Shown here one piece after another: positions 29,450-39,258 of a DNA stretch of 64,000 nucleotides. The notes beneath the pieces are model-generated. The model was not told the DNA's origin. It searched no databases and saw only the letters and a program-made list of their open reading frames with translations. This DNA comes from Martensiomyces pterosporus (taxonomy: Eukaryota; Kickxellomycota; Kickxellomycetes; Kickxellales; Kickxellaceae): contig MU603991.1 in assembly GCA_025201845.1 (NCBI GenBank), positions 2,168-66,167 on the forward strand, written 5' to 3'. A program made the translations under genes and the position numbers. The stretch's first letter is position 1. The number at the start of each line of letters is the position of its first letter.

Positions 29450-30845
29450 TTAAAGCGAGGGAGATGGAGTCCTCTTGTCCCGCGAGAAATCAACGTTGAG
29501 GTCCTGGAATATCGACTGAGGCGGGTGGCCCTCGTAGCAGATCTTATATATCCTAGTGAAAAGCGGGAAGTGGTCGGTGACGCCACGGCCGCTGATGTAA
29601 GAGTAGACCTCGCCGGCGGTCAGGTAGCCCTGGAGCTTTTGGCCGTTGAGGAGCTCCTTCTCCAGCTGCGGCATGGGCTTTCCCGTCTTGACAAAAGCCT
29701 CCGCCAGTCGGCGGTTGCGTCCACCGTAGCAGGTGGTGATGACATCGGCAATGCCACAGCTCTCTATGAACGTCGAGTCCTGGATCTGCGCACCGGAGAT
29801 GTGCATGGCTAGACGGCGCATCTCAAGGAAGCCTATGCGGATGATTGCCGCCTTGGTGTTGTTGCCTAGCCCCAGCCCATCGATGAAGCCTGCGCCCACA
29901 GCGACAACGTTCTTTAGGGCGCCGCAAAACTCCACGCCAATGACGTCGCTCACGCAGTTGACTTGGAAGTAGGGCGTGTTGAACAGCGACCTCCACACAA
30001 TGGCCTCGTCCGGGTCGGAGCAGCCGATGGTGGTCTCGCAGTACTTCTCCTCTGCGATTTCGTTGGCAATGTTTGCACCGCTCAAAGACGAGACGGGGAT
30101 GGCCAGAGAGCGGTGGATGACCTGTGTCATTGTAGTCATGCCCTGGTCGTTGATGGCAATGCCCTTGATCAGCGAGATTGCGCGGGCGCCGGGCAGAATG
30201 CTGCCGCGAATGCTGTTCAGCAGGTGCTGAATAAACTGGTGGGGGATAACGACGACAATGTGTGTGGCATCCTTCACAGCCTCAGCCGCATCAGGGACAG
30301 CAACGACGTTGTCTGGGAGCCTGTGTCCGGGCAGGTATCTACAGAGCAAACAATGCGGAGCGCGCTCCCAGCAGAGGCAGCAGAGCAGCACATGTGCGTG
30401 GATGGCGACTCGCTCGGCGGTTAGTGCATATCTATGCGGCAGCAGCAAGCAAAGGAAAAACCGCCAGCAACGCAGGATCTGCAGGATAGAAAACATTGGA
30501 TGGCTGCTTACTTGACATTCTCGTGCTGTGTGTTGATGATCTCGGTGAGCTTTTTTCCGTTGACAACCTCTTCATACACCCAGACCTTGACGGTGCTGTC
30601 AAAGCCGGGCAGATTTGTAACGTTGCTGCCAATGATCCTCGCGGCAGTGGAGCCCCTACAGGATGCTTAGAGCAAGGAAAGCGCGCGCACAGAGCTGGTT
30701 AGTGCATGGATCACGCGAGGGAAAACGGCCGGCAGAGCTGTTGGCCGCATACGCAGCTGTGGAGCGAAGAGACCCATGGAAAGCGGAGAGCATAAGCGAG
30801 AGCATACCAATTGCCGGAGCCTAGAATGCAAACCTTGTTTGGCAT
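29450..30845 (-). CDS. GPD1: NAD-dependent glycerol-3-phosphate dehydrogenase, three exons
   Basis: Exons 30808-30845, 30512-30655 and 29450-30338 join to 356 aa. Junction 1 completes the NAD-binding motif [17 protein letters not shown]; junction 2 rebuilds [18 protein letters not shown]. Both introns have GTA starts, CACTAACC branch sequences and TGTAG ends. Later motifs: [46 protein letters not shown] (with the catalytic Lys), [16 protein letters not shown]. It reduces dihydroxyacetone phosphate to glycerol-3-phosphate for glycerol and phospholipid synthesis and redox balance. The very short first exon ending inside GSGNW is notable. The C-terminus adds about 15 residues ([13 protein letters not shown]). 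Confidence 0.95.
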
Positions 30846-31478
30846 TGCTGTCTGATTCGAACAAGGCGCAGAGCGAGTGGAGTAGCTGTAGGAAAAAGAG
30901 GAGTGGGATAGCCGCTGAGAAGCAAAGAGAGAGAAGGAAGCGGATGCGAGGGATGGGTGGGCGGCGGCGCGCTTGGCCATGGTATAAATACCGCCGAGTC
31001 TCCTTGTGAAACCGGCGCGGGCGACGGCCGCCATTATTTGCAGTGGGGAGCGTAAAGAGTAGCTAACGTAAATCGAGGTTGCGAACCAACAATAGCGCTG
31101 GCAGCAACGGCATGAGCAGATATGAGGCTGATTACCAGCAAGCGCTGCGCGGGCTGCCCCCCCCCACTCCTGCGCTGCCCCTCGCTGCTTCCCAGCAGGC
31201 TCTTCTCAAAGGCAAGGGCCGGTCGGCTAAGCAGCATGCACCTGGGCCCTGAAAGACCGCTGCCAGCAATGGCGGCACAGCAGCGAGCGACGCTCTTCTC
31301 CTTGATCTTGCATGTGATTCCTCAGGCGCTCTAAGGCTTTGGGGGCGAGGGCTTCTTCCGCCTTCCACATTCCACAGAGAAAACCAGGAGCTTCATTTAT
31401 TTCACCACCTCTTGCTGGATAGGAGAGCCGAAGGCCAGAAAGGAGGGGCCAGTGTGTGCAGTGCCTTGATGCAGCTGT
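30846..31478. promoter_or_regulatory. Intergenic, GPD1 promoter and LTO1 3' region
   Basis: 633 bp, both genes read left. The GPD1 promoter contains the palindromic TATA-like GGTATAAATACC at 30981-30992, about 140 bp before the start. A run of C at 31158-31164 is the only other simple sequence. No gene recognised. Confidence 0.4.
30983..30990 (-). promoter_or_regulatory. Possible TATA element of GPD1
   Basis: TATAAATA lies within the self-complementary GGTATAAATACC, 138-145 bp upstream of the GPD1 ATG. On the coding (minus) strand it reads TATTTATA. Position and isolation in GC-rich DNA suggest a core promoter; not proven. Confidence 0.35.
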
Positions 31479-31975
31479 CTAGTACGAAAGCGCGTTGCTG
31501 GGCAGCTCGGCCGAAACATTCACGCCAAGAGTTGCTGAGACGGCCTTGAACTTTCGCTGGATGGCCTTTAGGCGGTCGCTGAAGTGCGCACTCTCGATGT
31601 TCCTGGCAGGCACGTCGCTAATGAGCTTTTGGATTGACTCCAGCTGCCTCCTTGATCGCTCGGACACCAGATCGGGGTGCGTGTCTGCAGTCTTCAGCCA
31701 CTCGCGCACCCAGCCGTCGTAGAACCCAATGTCTCTGCCAATGCCAAACCCGTACTCACAGCCCATGTCCCGGCCCTCGATCTCGCCAGCCTTCCTTCCA
31801 TCGCGCAGTCCCTCGGCATAGCCCATATCCTCAAACCTACATGACGCCGTGAGTCCTCCCTTTAGTATGCTGCACTGGCGCTGAAGCTATGCGCACACCC
31901 ACACGTGCACCCAGCACGTTGAATTTCGGCTTACTCGTCTTCAATGTCGGCCACTCTGTCAAGAAAGTCGCCCAT
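31479..31975 (-). CDS. LTO1: LTO1/ORAOV1 homologue (Yae1-type N-terminal domain), two exons
   Basis: Exons 31935-31975 and 31479-31836, 132 aa. The junction rebuilds IEDEFEDMGYAEG. The defining feature is a glycine heptad-like ladder: YAEGLRDGRKAGEIEGRDMG then YGFGIGRDIGFY, the deca-GX3 motif of Lto1 and Yae1. The Lto1-Yae1 complex is an adaptor that brings the cytosolic iron-sulfur targeting machinery to the ABC protein Rli1. The intron is 98 bp with GTAAGC/TGTAG. The C-terminal half is helical and lacks the conserved Trp often at the end of Lto1; the protein ends NALSY. Confidence 0.82.
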
Positions 31976-32534
31976 GTTTGAACCACTAGAGACCCAGGCT
32001 GCTGCGTGTATAGCGCTTTTGGTGTGGATACAAAGGAGAAATTAGTGCACGAAGCGCGGGCTAAGGTGCTTTGACGGGCCCCAGCTATTTATCTGAGGAA
32101 GGGCCGCATCCGCCAGCACGCTGTTTGTTTTGCGGGAAATAGACTCGCAGCTGGTGTGCCGCGCGAGTCTGGGCTTGCGTGTGCTCCTTTCCCTTGGCGG
32201 CGCAGGGCCTTCACATAGGCACTGTGGCACCCAATAGGCCGCTCTCTCATTGGCCTGGGCGCTGGCTCTCCTGGCCGCGCTTGGAGCAGCAGACTCTACG
32301 CCAAGTGCGGGCGAGAGCGCTGTTCGCCAGCCATTCCCCCTTTTGCCCCCTTGCAACGCCTTTTGCTCCATTTTCCTTCAGCTGCCTCATTTCATCATAG
32401 CCTTTTGCCGAGCCCCGAGTCTCTTTCGCCCTGTGGCATCCTTCTCCTGCGAGAGCTCCAGACGCTCTTCTCTACTCTACAGACAACCGGCGCTTACAGG
32501 CTGCTCAGCCAGCACAGCTACAGACTCTAGGACA
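31976..32534. promoter_or_regulatory. Divergent intergenic region LTO1 / SPRY-B
   Basis: 559 bp. The plus-strand frame of SPRY-B is open here from 32250 but has no ATG, so it is taken as 5' untranslated. The last 250 bp is pyrimidine-rich. No other feature. Confidence 0.4.
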
Positions 32535-34091
32535 ATGCCCAGCGCAAAGCCGCGGGTAGCCACTCCGCTTGGGCTGTACATTTTGTGCAGCAATGTCCTC
32601 TATCTTGCCGCCGCCGCCCCAGCAAGCCTGGCGCTGACCAGCACTAGCACAAGACACGGTCGCTACACTTACTCTGGCCGAGGAAGCAGCTACTATGGCG
32701 GCAGCGACGACAGCGACAATGAAGAGGTTGTGGCGCTGCTTATTTTGATAGCTGCAATTTGCGGCACCCTTATTGGAATTGGTGTGCTGTTCCTATTCTT
32801 TTTCGTTTGCACGCACTTGGCACAGCGTGTCCGCTGGGCTGTCTTTGGCGTCGATGAAGACGGCGTGTCAGAGCGCCTGCGCAACCAGCTTTTGCCAGAC
32901 GAGGACTCGCGCCAGAGCTACGAGCTTGCTAGAGCCTTTGAGCGCCAATATCCATACGGAAGCATCAACACCCAGCTTACGCCGACTCAGGAAACCCAGA
33001 TTAGGGAGAAGGGTGTTGGCGCTTGGGAGTTTGTTGTCAGCCTAGACATCAACGCCATGCTGCAGAGCAAAACGGAGGTTCTGTTCATGGGGGGAGAGAA
33101 CTGCGTGCAGACGAACCTGCCTGTCCCAAAGGCAAACTCGGTGTACTACTTTGAGGTGAAGATCGTGGAGAAGCCTGCTGACGTCAATCTGTGGATTGGC
33201 CTCGCCACAAAGCCCTACCCGACCTGGCGCATGACAGGCTGGAACAAGTACTCTGTGGGCTACAGCGTCAACAATGGAACCATACACCAAAACAGCCCGT
33301 TCAAGGGCATCCATATTGGCGAGCAGCTCTTTGTCGGAGACATCCTTGGCATCGGGTACCAACCACGCAGCGGCGTTGTGTGGTTCACGCGCAACGGTCG
33401 TAAATACAAGGCTCTTGTCTCGGGCATGCTCTACGATCTTTTCCCCACCATTTCTGCAGATGGCCCGTGCTCGTTCAGCGCAAACTTTGGGCAGCGCGGC
33501 TTTGTGTTCATTGAAGCAAACGTCAAAAGATGGGGGTTTGGCCCCATTGAGGGCACAGCAGCCCCTCCGCCGATTTACGGAGCAAACCAAAACACAATCT
33601 TGCTCGAGGCTGCAACCGAGTCGTCCCAAAGCTCCGATGATGCTGAGTATAGCGACGGCAGCAGCGACAACGGTCAGACGGCTCCTGCTTGTGAAGAGCA
33701 GCATGATGTGCCTGGACAGCACGCGGATGTCGCTATCGATGTCGACGGTGAGAGTGCTAGCATACATGAGCCGCCACAGCACGACGAGCAGCCTGCCTTG
33801 CAGACTAGCGCTGGTGCCGGCATGCAGATTGCGCCTGCTCCGCTGTCGCTGCATTCGCCGTCGCTGCATTCGCCGTCGCTGCATTCGTCGTCGCCCAACC
33901 GCAATAGCCGCGGGCCACATAGAAGACATGGCCGTCGGCTGCGCCCACCCCACTACCAGAAGGAAGACCCGATAGCTGCCCAGCTTCTTGAGGCAGGATC
34001 GACATCTCTGGAGCCGGTAGTGAGCTACAGAAACAAGCAATCGGACTCGCTAGCGTCGCCATCTTCCAGTCCAGAAGCGGGCACCTCATAA
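32535..34091 (+). CDS. SPRY-domain membrane protein B, SSH4/EAR1-like ubiquitin-ligase adaptor
   Basis: 518 aa, starting at ATG 32535. An N-terminal hydrophobic segment (YILCSNVLYLAAAAPASLAL) could be a signal sequence. A Ser/Tyr/Gly lumenal stretch precedes a strong membrane span (VVALLILIAAICGTLIGIGV and following Phe-rich residues). SPRY domain: GVGAWEFVVSLD, YYFEVKIVEKPADVNLWIGL, ILGIGYQPRSGVVWFTRNG, FPTISADGPCSFSANFGQRG. Two PPxY motifs (APPPIYG; LRPPHYQ) offer Rsp5 binding. Between them lie acidic/Gln-rich sequence and three tandem SPSLH units (about 33845-33890). Lumenal N-terminus, TM, cytosolic SPRY and PPxY is the Ssh4/Ear1 order, so a role in endosome/vacuole sorting is likely. Confidence 0.83.
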   Translation: MPSAKPRVATPLGLYILCSNVLYLAAAAPASLALTSTSTRHGRYTYSGRGSSYYGGSDDSDNEEVVALLILIAAICGTLIGIGVLFLFFFVCTHLAQRVRWAVFGVDEDGVSERLRNQLLPDEDSRQSYELARAFERQYPYGSINTQLTPTQETQIREKGVGAWEFVVSLDINAMLQSKTEVLFMGGENCVQTNLPVPKANSVYYFEVKIVEKPADVNLWIGLATKPYPTWRMTGWNKYSVGYSVNNGTIHQNSPFKGIHIGEQLFVGDILGIGYQPRSGVVWFTRNGRKYKALVSGMLYDLFPTISADGPCSFSANFGQRGFVFIEANVKRWGFGPIEGTAAPPPIYGANQNTILLEAATESSQSSDDAEYSDGSSDNGQTAPACEEQHDVPGQHADVAIDVDGESASIHEPPQHDEQPALQTSAGAGMQIAPAPLSLHSPSLHSPSLHSSSPNRNSRGPHRRHGRRLRPPHYQKEDPIAAQLLEAGSTSLEPVVSYRNKQSDSLASPSSSPEAGTS

Positions 34092-34463
34092 CGTCACCAG
34101 GCTTTCAGCCGCCAGCAACACTCGATACACACATTCCCATCCTTTTGTATTTTCCTGTTCATTCATGTTTTTATTATCTGCCTTCAACTTGGCCTTCAAC
34201 CCTGCCTTGTATCTGCTCGCTTATCTGAATACTATCTCCCCTTTGCTCCGCTGCTTCGCCGGGTAAAGCGATTGCGTGTGCTCCCCCGCATTCCGACACC
34301 CGCTGCGAATCTCTCTCGCTCGCAGCGTTCCATGAATAAGCGCGCTTCATCTCTCCACTCTGCTCCGTCCCTTCCGTCCACCATCTACTTTCTTCGCTGC
34401 TAGCCTTTTTCTCTGCAATATCCCGTCTGCACAGCTGTTTTCTGTGCTTACTCACTCAGTAGC
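34092..34463 (+). promoter_or_regulatory. Intergenic, promoter of the gamma-glutamyltransferase gene
   Basis: 372 bp, pyrimidine-rich throughout (CTCTCTCGCTCG, CTTTTTCTCTGC). No gene or clear TATA box. Confidence 0.4.
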
Positions 34464-36143
34464 ATGGCGTCAACAGTGCAAAACAACGCCGGCGTCCCTT
34501 ACATCTCGCGCCGCTCTGCTGTTTATGGAACTCACTATATGGTGTCGTCGACGCAGCCTCTTGCGAGCCAGGCGGGGGTCCAAATACTTGAAAGGGGAGG
34601 AAATGCTGCTGACGCTGCCGTCGCGGTTGCAGCAGCCATCAGCCTGGCTGAGCCGTTTTCTACCGGCATCGGCGGCGATTGCTTTTGTCTATTCTACAGC
34701 GCCAAAGCCAAAGCCATCAGCGGCCTAAATGGCTCAGGGCGTGCGCCAGCGGCACTGACGATCGAGCGTCTCAAGTCGGAATTTGGCATCAGCGGGGATG
34801 AGATTCCAGCGCGCAGCGTACACGCAGTCACTGTGCCCGGCGCTGCTGCTGGCTGGGTTGACACGGTCGAGAGATTTGGCTCGGGCAAGGTATCCCTGGC
34901 AGATATTTTGGGGCCGGCAATTGCCCTTGCTGAAGAAGGGGTCCCTGTCGGCGAGCTCACTTCGCCATTTTGGAAGGACGGTGCTGAGCTTCTCAAGAGC
35001 GCCTCTCCAAACGGCGGCGAGCTCTTGATCGATGGCGAGGGTCCAAATGTTGGCCAGATTTTCCGTAGCCCAACGCTGGCAAACACGCTCCGGCTGCTGG
35101 CGCAGCATGGAAAGAAGGGGTTTTATGAGGGCCCGGTTGCAGACGCGATTGTCGGTGCAACCAGAGAACAGGGCGGGCTGATGACGCACGACGACCTAAA
35201 GAGCCATGCCACGGCGATGGATGAACCTATATCCTACGAGTACCACGGATACCGCCTGCACGAGTGCGCTCCGAATGGGAGTGGGCTAGCGGCGCTTATT
35301 GCGATGGGCATACTGGATGTCCTTGAGGAGCAGAGTGCAATCCCCAAGCTAAGCGATGTGGAGCACAATAGCACAGAATACCTCCATATCATCATCGAGG
35401 TGCTTCGAATTGCCTTTGCCGATGCAAGATACTATGTGTGCGACCCGGACTTCAGGGACACTCCTGTGCAGGCCCTGCTCAGCAAGGAGTACCTGGCTAA
35501 ACGCGCAGCCCTGTTCGACCCCACCCGCGCAGCTGCCGATATCAAGCACGGGTCTCCTCTGGGTGGGTCCGATACTGTGTACTTCACCGTCGTGGATAGC
35601 GAGGGCAATGCCTGTAGCTTCATCAACTCTCTCTATCATGGCTTCGGCAGTGGAATCGTGCCCAAGGGCTGCGGGTTCGCTCTGCATGATCGCGGCAGCC
35701 TGTTCCGCTTGGACCCGGGGCACCCAAACTGTCTGGAGCCAGGCAAGCGCCCATACCACACGATCATCCCTGCCATGGTTACTGTCCAGAGCGAGCTTTT
35801 TATGTCGTATGGCATCATGGGAGGCTACAACCAACCACAGGCGCATGTCCAGGTTCTGCTCAACATGATCCGCTTTGGAATGAACCCTCAGGCTGCGCTG
35901 GATGTGCCGCGCATTTGCATTCAGGTCGACGAGGGCCGGATAGCCATTGAGGAAGGGATCTCCGACTCCACTGTCCAGCAGCTCCGTGAACTCGGACACA
36001 ACGTCTACCTGGAGACTGGGCTCCAAAGGGCCACGTTTGGGCGCGGCCAGGTCATCAAGCGCGAGACCGATCAGCGAACCGGGGTGCGAGTGCTAGTTGC
36101 TGGCTCGGATCCGCGGTCCGATGGTCAGGCAACTGGCCGCTAG
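34464..36143 (+). CDS. Gamma-glutamyltransferase-family Ntn hydrolase, bacterial-like cytosolic type
   Basis: 559 aa, intronless. No signal peptide or N-terminal anchor, unlike yeast Ecm38. The heavy-subunit-like part has SSTQPLASQAGVQILERGGN and AADAAVAVAAA, then FSTGIGGDCFCLFY. The autoprocessing Thr should be in GGSDTVYFTVVDSEGNACSF; then come HGFGSGIVPKGCGFALHDRG, LEPGKRPYHTIIPAM and GIMGGYNQPQAHVQVLLNM. The DTVYF form and GFxLxxRGxxFxxDPxHPN pattern are those I associate with bacterial YwrD-like GGT proteins, whose substrates are often not glutathione. Inference: a cytosolic gamma-glutamyl hydrolase or transferase, perhaps gained by transfer. Two tandem copies of a 96-bp unit lie downstream. 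Confidence 0.8.
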   Translation: MASTVQNNAGVPYISRRSAVYGTHYMVSSTQPLASQAGVQILERGGNAADAAVAVAAAISLAEPFSTGIGGDCFCLFYSAKAKAISGLNGSGRAPAALTIERLKSEFGISGDEIPARSVHAVTVPGAAAGWVDTVERFGSGKVSLADILGPAIALAEEGVPVGELTSPFWKDGAELLKSASPNGGELLIDGEGPNVGQIFRSPTLANTLRLLAQHGKKGFYEGPVADAIVGATREQGGLMTHDDLKSHATAMDEPISYEYHGYRLHECAPNGSGLAALIAMGILDVLEEQSAIPKLSDVEHNSTEYLHIIIEVLRIAFADARYYVCDPDFRDTPVQALLSKEYLAKRAALFDPTRAAADIKHGSPLGGSDTVYFTVVDSEGNACSFINSLYHGFGSGIVPKGCGFALHDRGSLFRLDPGHPNCLEPGKRPYHTIIPAMVTVQSELFMSYGIMGGYNQPQAHVQVLLNMIRFGMNPQAALDVPRICIQVDEGRIAIEEGISDSTVQQLRELGHNVYLETGLQRATFGRGQVIKRETDQRTGVRVLVAGSDPRSDGQATGR

Positions 36144-36941
36144 CTCCGACACGGACAGCCCAGACATCACTCAGCCGCACTGTCAATTGTGGAAGGATAC
36201 ATGGAAGCCGTGCGCTGTAACAGAGCAACAGCGCTGCTTTCACCCAGAAATCACCCACCCCCTTTTTCCAAAATCAAGAGGGTGGCACATCTTGCTCCTA
36301 AATGGCATGCGCAAGAGCAGCCCCGGCTAGAGCTTTTCGGCGCTGGTAGCCCCTGTCGTCGCTGCCAAATCAAGAGGGTGGCACATCTTGCTCCTAAATG
36401 GCATGCGCAAGAGCAGCCCCGGCTAGAGCTTTTCGGCGCTGGTAGCCCCTGTCGTCGCTGCGTCCTTTCGCTTGTCTGCTTACAATTAATGCACAGTCTG
36501 CATGTGGTGCTGGCTTATTCTTTGCCATGCAGCCGCTCCGTCCTTTAGCTGCATCTCCAAAGAAGGCAGCTGTTCTATTTTCGTAGAGCACGAATATGCT
36601 CGTTGAGGATCCTCTCTGCGTGCACGCAGCATTTGCAGTAAATCCCAGCGCATTTACTCGGGGATTGGTTGGGTGGAGGAGTGAAACATGTCGAAAACCA
36701 TCAACAACAGCAACAGCGGCTGTTCCGGCAGCGCTGACTCAGGCGCCGTATTTAAGTTGGTATGCATCCTCTCCACCCAAGCGCCAACTCTAAGCGAAAA
36801 CCCTGTTCTGCCACATCCAGTTTTTTCTTCTCTCGTCGCATTCTATTCTCCTCACTAGCATATCCTGTACAGTCTCTTCCACTCCTACAACCAGCTAGCC
36901 CGTTCACTGAACATCCGCGGTAGCATAGGCAGCACACACAG
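36144..36941. other. Intergenic, with 96-bp duplication and promoter of bestrophin-like gene
   Basis: 798 bp. It holds the tandem duplication at 36271-36462. The 150 bp before 36942 is pyrimidine-rich (TTTTTTCTTCTCTCGTCGC). No gene recognised. Confidence 0.4.
36271..36462. repeat. 96-bp direct tandem duplication in intergenic DNA
   Basis: Unit 1 is 36271-36366 and unit 2 is 36367-36462, identical except for the last base (C against G). The unit begins AAATCAAGAGGGTGGC and ends GTCGTCGCTGC. It lies about 130 bp downstream of the gamma-glutamyltransferase stop, probably in or just after its 3' untranslated region. Confidence 0.97.
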
Positions 36942-38075
36942 ATGATCATCGACACTGCCAGACCAGACAATGTTGTCAGCGCCATGGGCTTTGTGTGGCC
37001 CGACGCCCTGCGGCTGCGCGGCTCAGTTATTCGCATCTCTTTTCCGTACGTGGTTCTGATGACAGGATACGGCGCCGGCATCGGGGTTTTGGTTCACAAC
37101 CACCAGAACCTTGCCATCAATATGACGGTGATGTCCTTTGTTTCTCTTGTGCTGTCGCTGCTGCTCGTCTTCCGCACAAACTCGGCCTACGACCGCTACT
37201 GGGAAGGAAGGAAGATTTGGCAGGACCTCAAGGTCACATCGCGCAACCTGATTCGGTCTTACTGGTGCGGCGTTACCGAAAAGTCGATTGAGGACAGCGT
37301 ACAGAAGAGGCAGGCCCTGAAGAACGTTGCTGCCTTTGTCATCTCCGTCAAGCACTATCTCCGTGGCGAGGATGGCATCGAATATGCAGACTATGACGGT
37401 CTTCTGTCGCCCGAGTTCCGCCTGCTGTACTCGACTAGGAAGAGCGCATACAACTATGGATCCATTGGTGTTGGCGGTAGCAACAGCCCCGAGGCAAATG
37501 CTGGCGGTGCTTCGGGAACTGGCCTGGCCGCCAACCCCGCATACCACACACAGCATGTCAGCGAGGGATGGGAGAGGGGCGACGAGACGCCGCTTCCGTC
37601 GCAGATTCTGTATGAGCTGCAGAAATTCAACGAGTACATCACTGACAACCACCTCATTCACGTCCAGCTCTATGCCAGTCTGCTCAACATTGCTAATGCA
37701 ATGAGCACCTCGCTTGGCGGATGTGAGCGCATTCTGTCTACCCCGATTCCGCTTGCCTATCGTATCCACCTCACCCACACGCTGTATCTCTATCTGCTTG
37801 TCCTCCCATGGGCTCTTGGCTCCATGGACGTGGCAAAGACCGCCATCATTCAGTTCATGATTTCGTTCATGCTGATTGGTATCGACTCGATCTCGCGCGA
37901 GATCCAGAACCCGTTCGGCTACGACGCCAACGACCTCCCGCTGGACGCCTACTGCGAGTCGATCTTGTCGGAGCTAAGCTTTGCGCTCCACCGTCGCTCG
38001 CCCAAATCGCTCGAGTCCACTGAAGACACTCTGACCACCAGTGGCAGCAAGAGCGGAATCCCCGCTGCCAAGTAG
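36942..38075 (+). CDS. Bestrophin / UPF0187-family anion channel
   Basis: 377 aa, intronless. The family signature is clear: an N-terminal membrane pair (IRISFPYVVLMTGYGAGIGV; MSFVSLVLSLLLVF) followed at once by RTNSAYDRYWEGRKIW, the RFP-like motif of bestrophin-type channels. Later: LHVQ-type helix HLIHVQLYASLLNIANAM, then CERILSTPIPLAYRIHLTHT, a second membrane pair (LYLYLLVLPWAL; FMISFMLIGIDS) and EIQNPFGYDANDLPLD. A Gly/Ser/Ala-rich insertion (about 175-205) looks like a disordered loop. These proteins form pentameric chloride channels; location in fungi is uncertain. The C-terminal 30 residues are polar. Confidence 0.87.
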   Translation: MIIDTARPDNVVSAMGFVWPDALRLRGSVIRISFPYVVLMTGYGAGIGVLVHNHQNLAINMTVMSFVSLVLSLLLVFRTNSAYDRYWEGRKIWQDLKVTSRNLIRSYWCGVTEKSIEDSVQKRQALKNVAAFVISVKHYLRGEDGIEYADYDGLLSPEFRLLYSTRKSAYNYGSIGVGGSNSPEANAGGASGTGLAANPAYHTQHVSEGWERGDETPLPSQILYELQKFNEYITDNHLIHVQLYASLLNIANAMSTSLGGCERILSTPIPLAYRIHLTHTLYLYLLVLPWALGSMDVAKTAIIQFMISFMLIGIDSISREIQNPFGYDANDLPLDAYCESILSELSFALHRRSPKSLESTEDTLTTSGSKSGIPAAK

Positions 38076-38439
38076 CCGGAACTGGCTGCCGCACCTCTAC
38101 ATATTCTCACACCTATCTATCTGTCTTCCATATAAAGCAAATTCAAAACACCAGGTTGCTACTTGATGCTTATGCCCCGTATATGTGTGCAGGCTGCTTC
38201 TGCTTTCCCTGGCAGCTCATGCCAACAACAACAACAATGGAGCTTGCGCTTCCATTTCCACCTGTTGCTGTTTTTCTCCTCTGCAGACCTTCAAGGACCT
38301 GCAGTCAATCGTCGCTCTATACAAGCGCGTGCTTGCTATTCGCGTGCCTGAATAATGGCTGCCAATTGTCCTCTAACCACACTCCTCCCTCCCCTCATTT
38401 TCATACTGAATTCACCCACCCCTTTTCCTTCTTTTTTTC
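38076..38439 (+). promoter_or_regulatory. Intergenic upstream of the Ser-rich orphan
   Basis: 364 bp. Ends with a strong pyrimidine run (38415-38438) directly before the ATG. A CAACAACAACAATGG repeat lies near 38225. No gene recognised. Confidence 0.35.
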
Positions 38440-39258
38440 ATGAGCGAGGCACGTAGGCCAGCCTCTACGCCGCTCTTTGCCATCTCGTCTGCAAAAGCAT
38501 TGCCCTCTGTTCCACACACCACCGCTTTTCCAACTCTTTGCAGCCATACCCCCTCGGTAGCCATGCTCTCCAGCAGCATTAGTTCTCGCCTGCAGCAGCT
38601 CTCAGATCACCGCCACCAACAGCAGCAAGCTAAAACAAGATGGGCTGGCAGCGACAGCATGACACACGGGCGTCAGACAAGCTCTGCTGCACATGTTCCA
38701 GCAAGAAAGGGCCTTGCAGCGGACTTGATAAACAAGTTCAACCAGATGTCTGCATCGCCAGATAGCGAGCCAGCAGCAGCAGTTTTGCCCAGAACACAGC
38801 GCACCAGCACTAATATCAGCACTAGTATCAGCACCAGCACCAGCACCAGCACCTGGGGCCGCCGATCTCTGACGCCGCGGTCCGCTGCATCCAGCATGCT
38901 TTCAGAGCCACCAAACAGGGCAAAAACAAGCCCTCAATCTGCTACGGAACGCGCAGCGTGTGCAAAGAAGGACACAGAGACGGCTGCTGTGCTTTCGTCA
39001 CCCGATCGCCGTTCCTGGTCACAGCAGCAGTTGCCGTCGTCACTCTCGCAGTCACACGCGGCAATTATCGAACCACGTGTGGACTCGCTGGTCAGCGGCG
39101 ACTCAAATACCGCTGTCAGCACTGCTGAACAGCACCAGGTGCTGGCAAGGCCGTCGCCTTTTCTCACCGACAGCGAAATGGGTCGTGCTTTACTGGAAAT
39201 AAAGGAGTTTAGTCAGGAGATGAACCTTGGCCTGCTTGACGATGGCGACGAGCTGTGA
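38440..39258 (+). CDS. Orphan Ser/Thr-rich protein of unknown function
   Basis: 272 aa from an ATG at 38440 directly behind a pyrimidine run. I do not recognise a family. It is Ser/Ala/Gln-rich and probably disordered, with a TSTNISTSISTSTSTST repeat (38808-38855) and SP/TP sites (RRSLTPRS, SSPDRRSW, KTSPQSA). Two short segments look ordered: GLAADLINKFNQM and, at the C-terminus, EMGRALLEIKEFSQEMNLGL followed by an acidic DDGDEL end. Such short conserved helices in a disordered protein suggest a scaffold or adaptor, but that is guesswork. It ends 257 bp before the ATG9 start on the same strand. Confidence 0.5.
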   Translation: MSEARRPASTPLFAISSAKALPSVPHTTAFPTLCSHTPSVAMLSSSISSRLQQLSDHRHQQQQAKTRWAGSDSMTHGRQTSSAAHVPARKGLAADLINKFNQMSASPDSEPAAAVLPRTQRTSTNISTSISTSTSTSTWGRRSLTPRSAASSMLSEPPNRAKTSPQSATERAACAKKDTETAAVLSSPDRRSWSQQQLPSSLSQSHAAIIEPRVDSLVSGDSNTAVSTAEQHQVLARPSPFLTDSEMGRALLEIKEFSQEMNLGLLDDGDEL

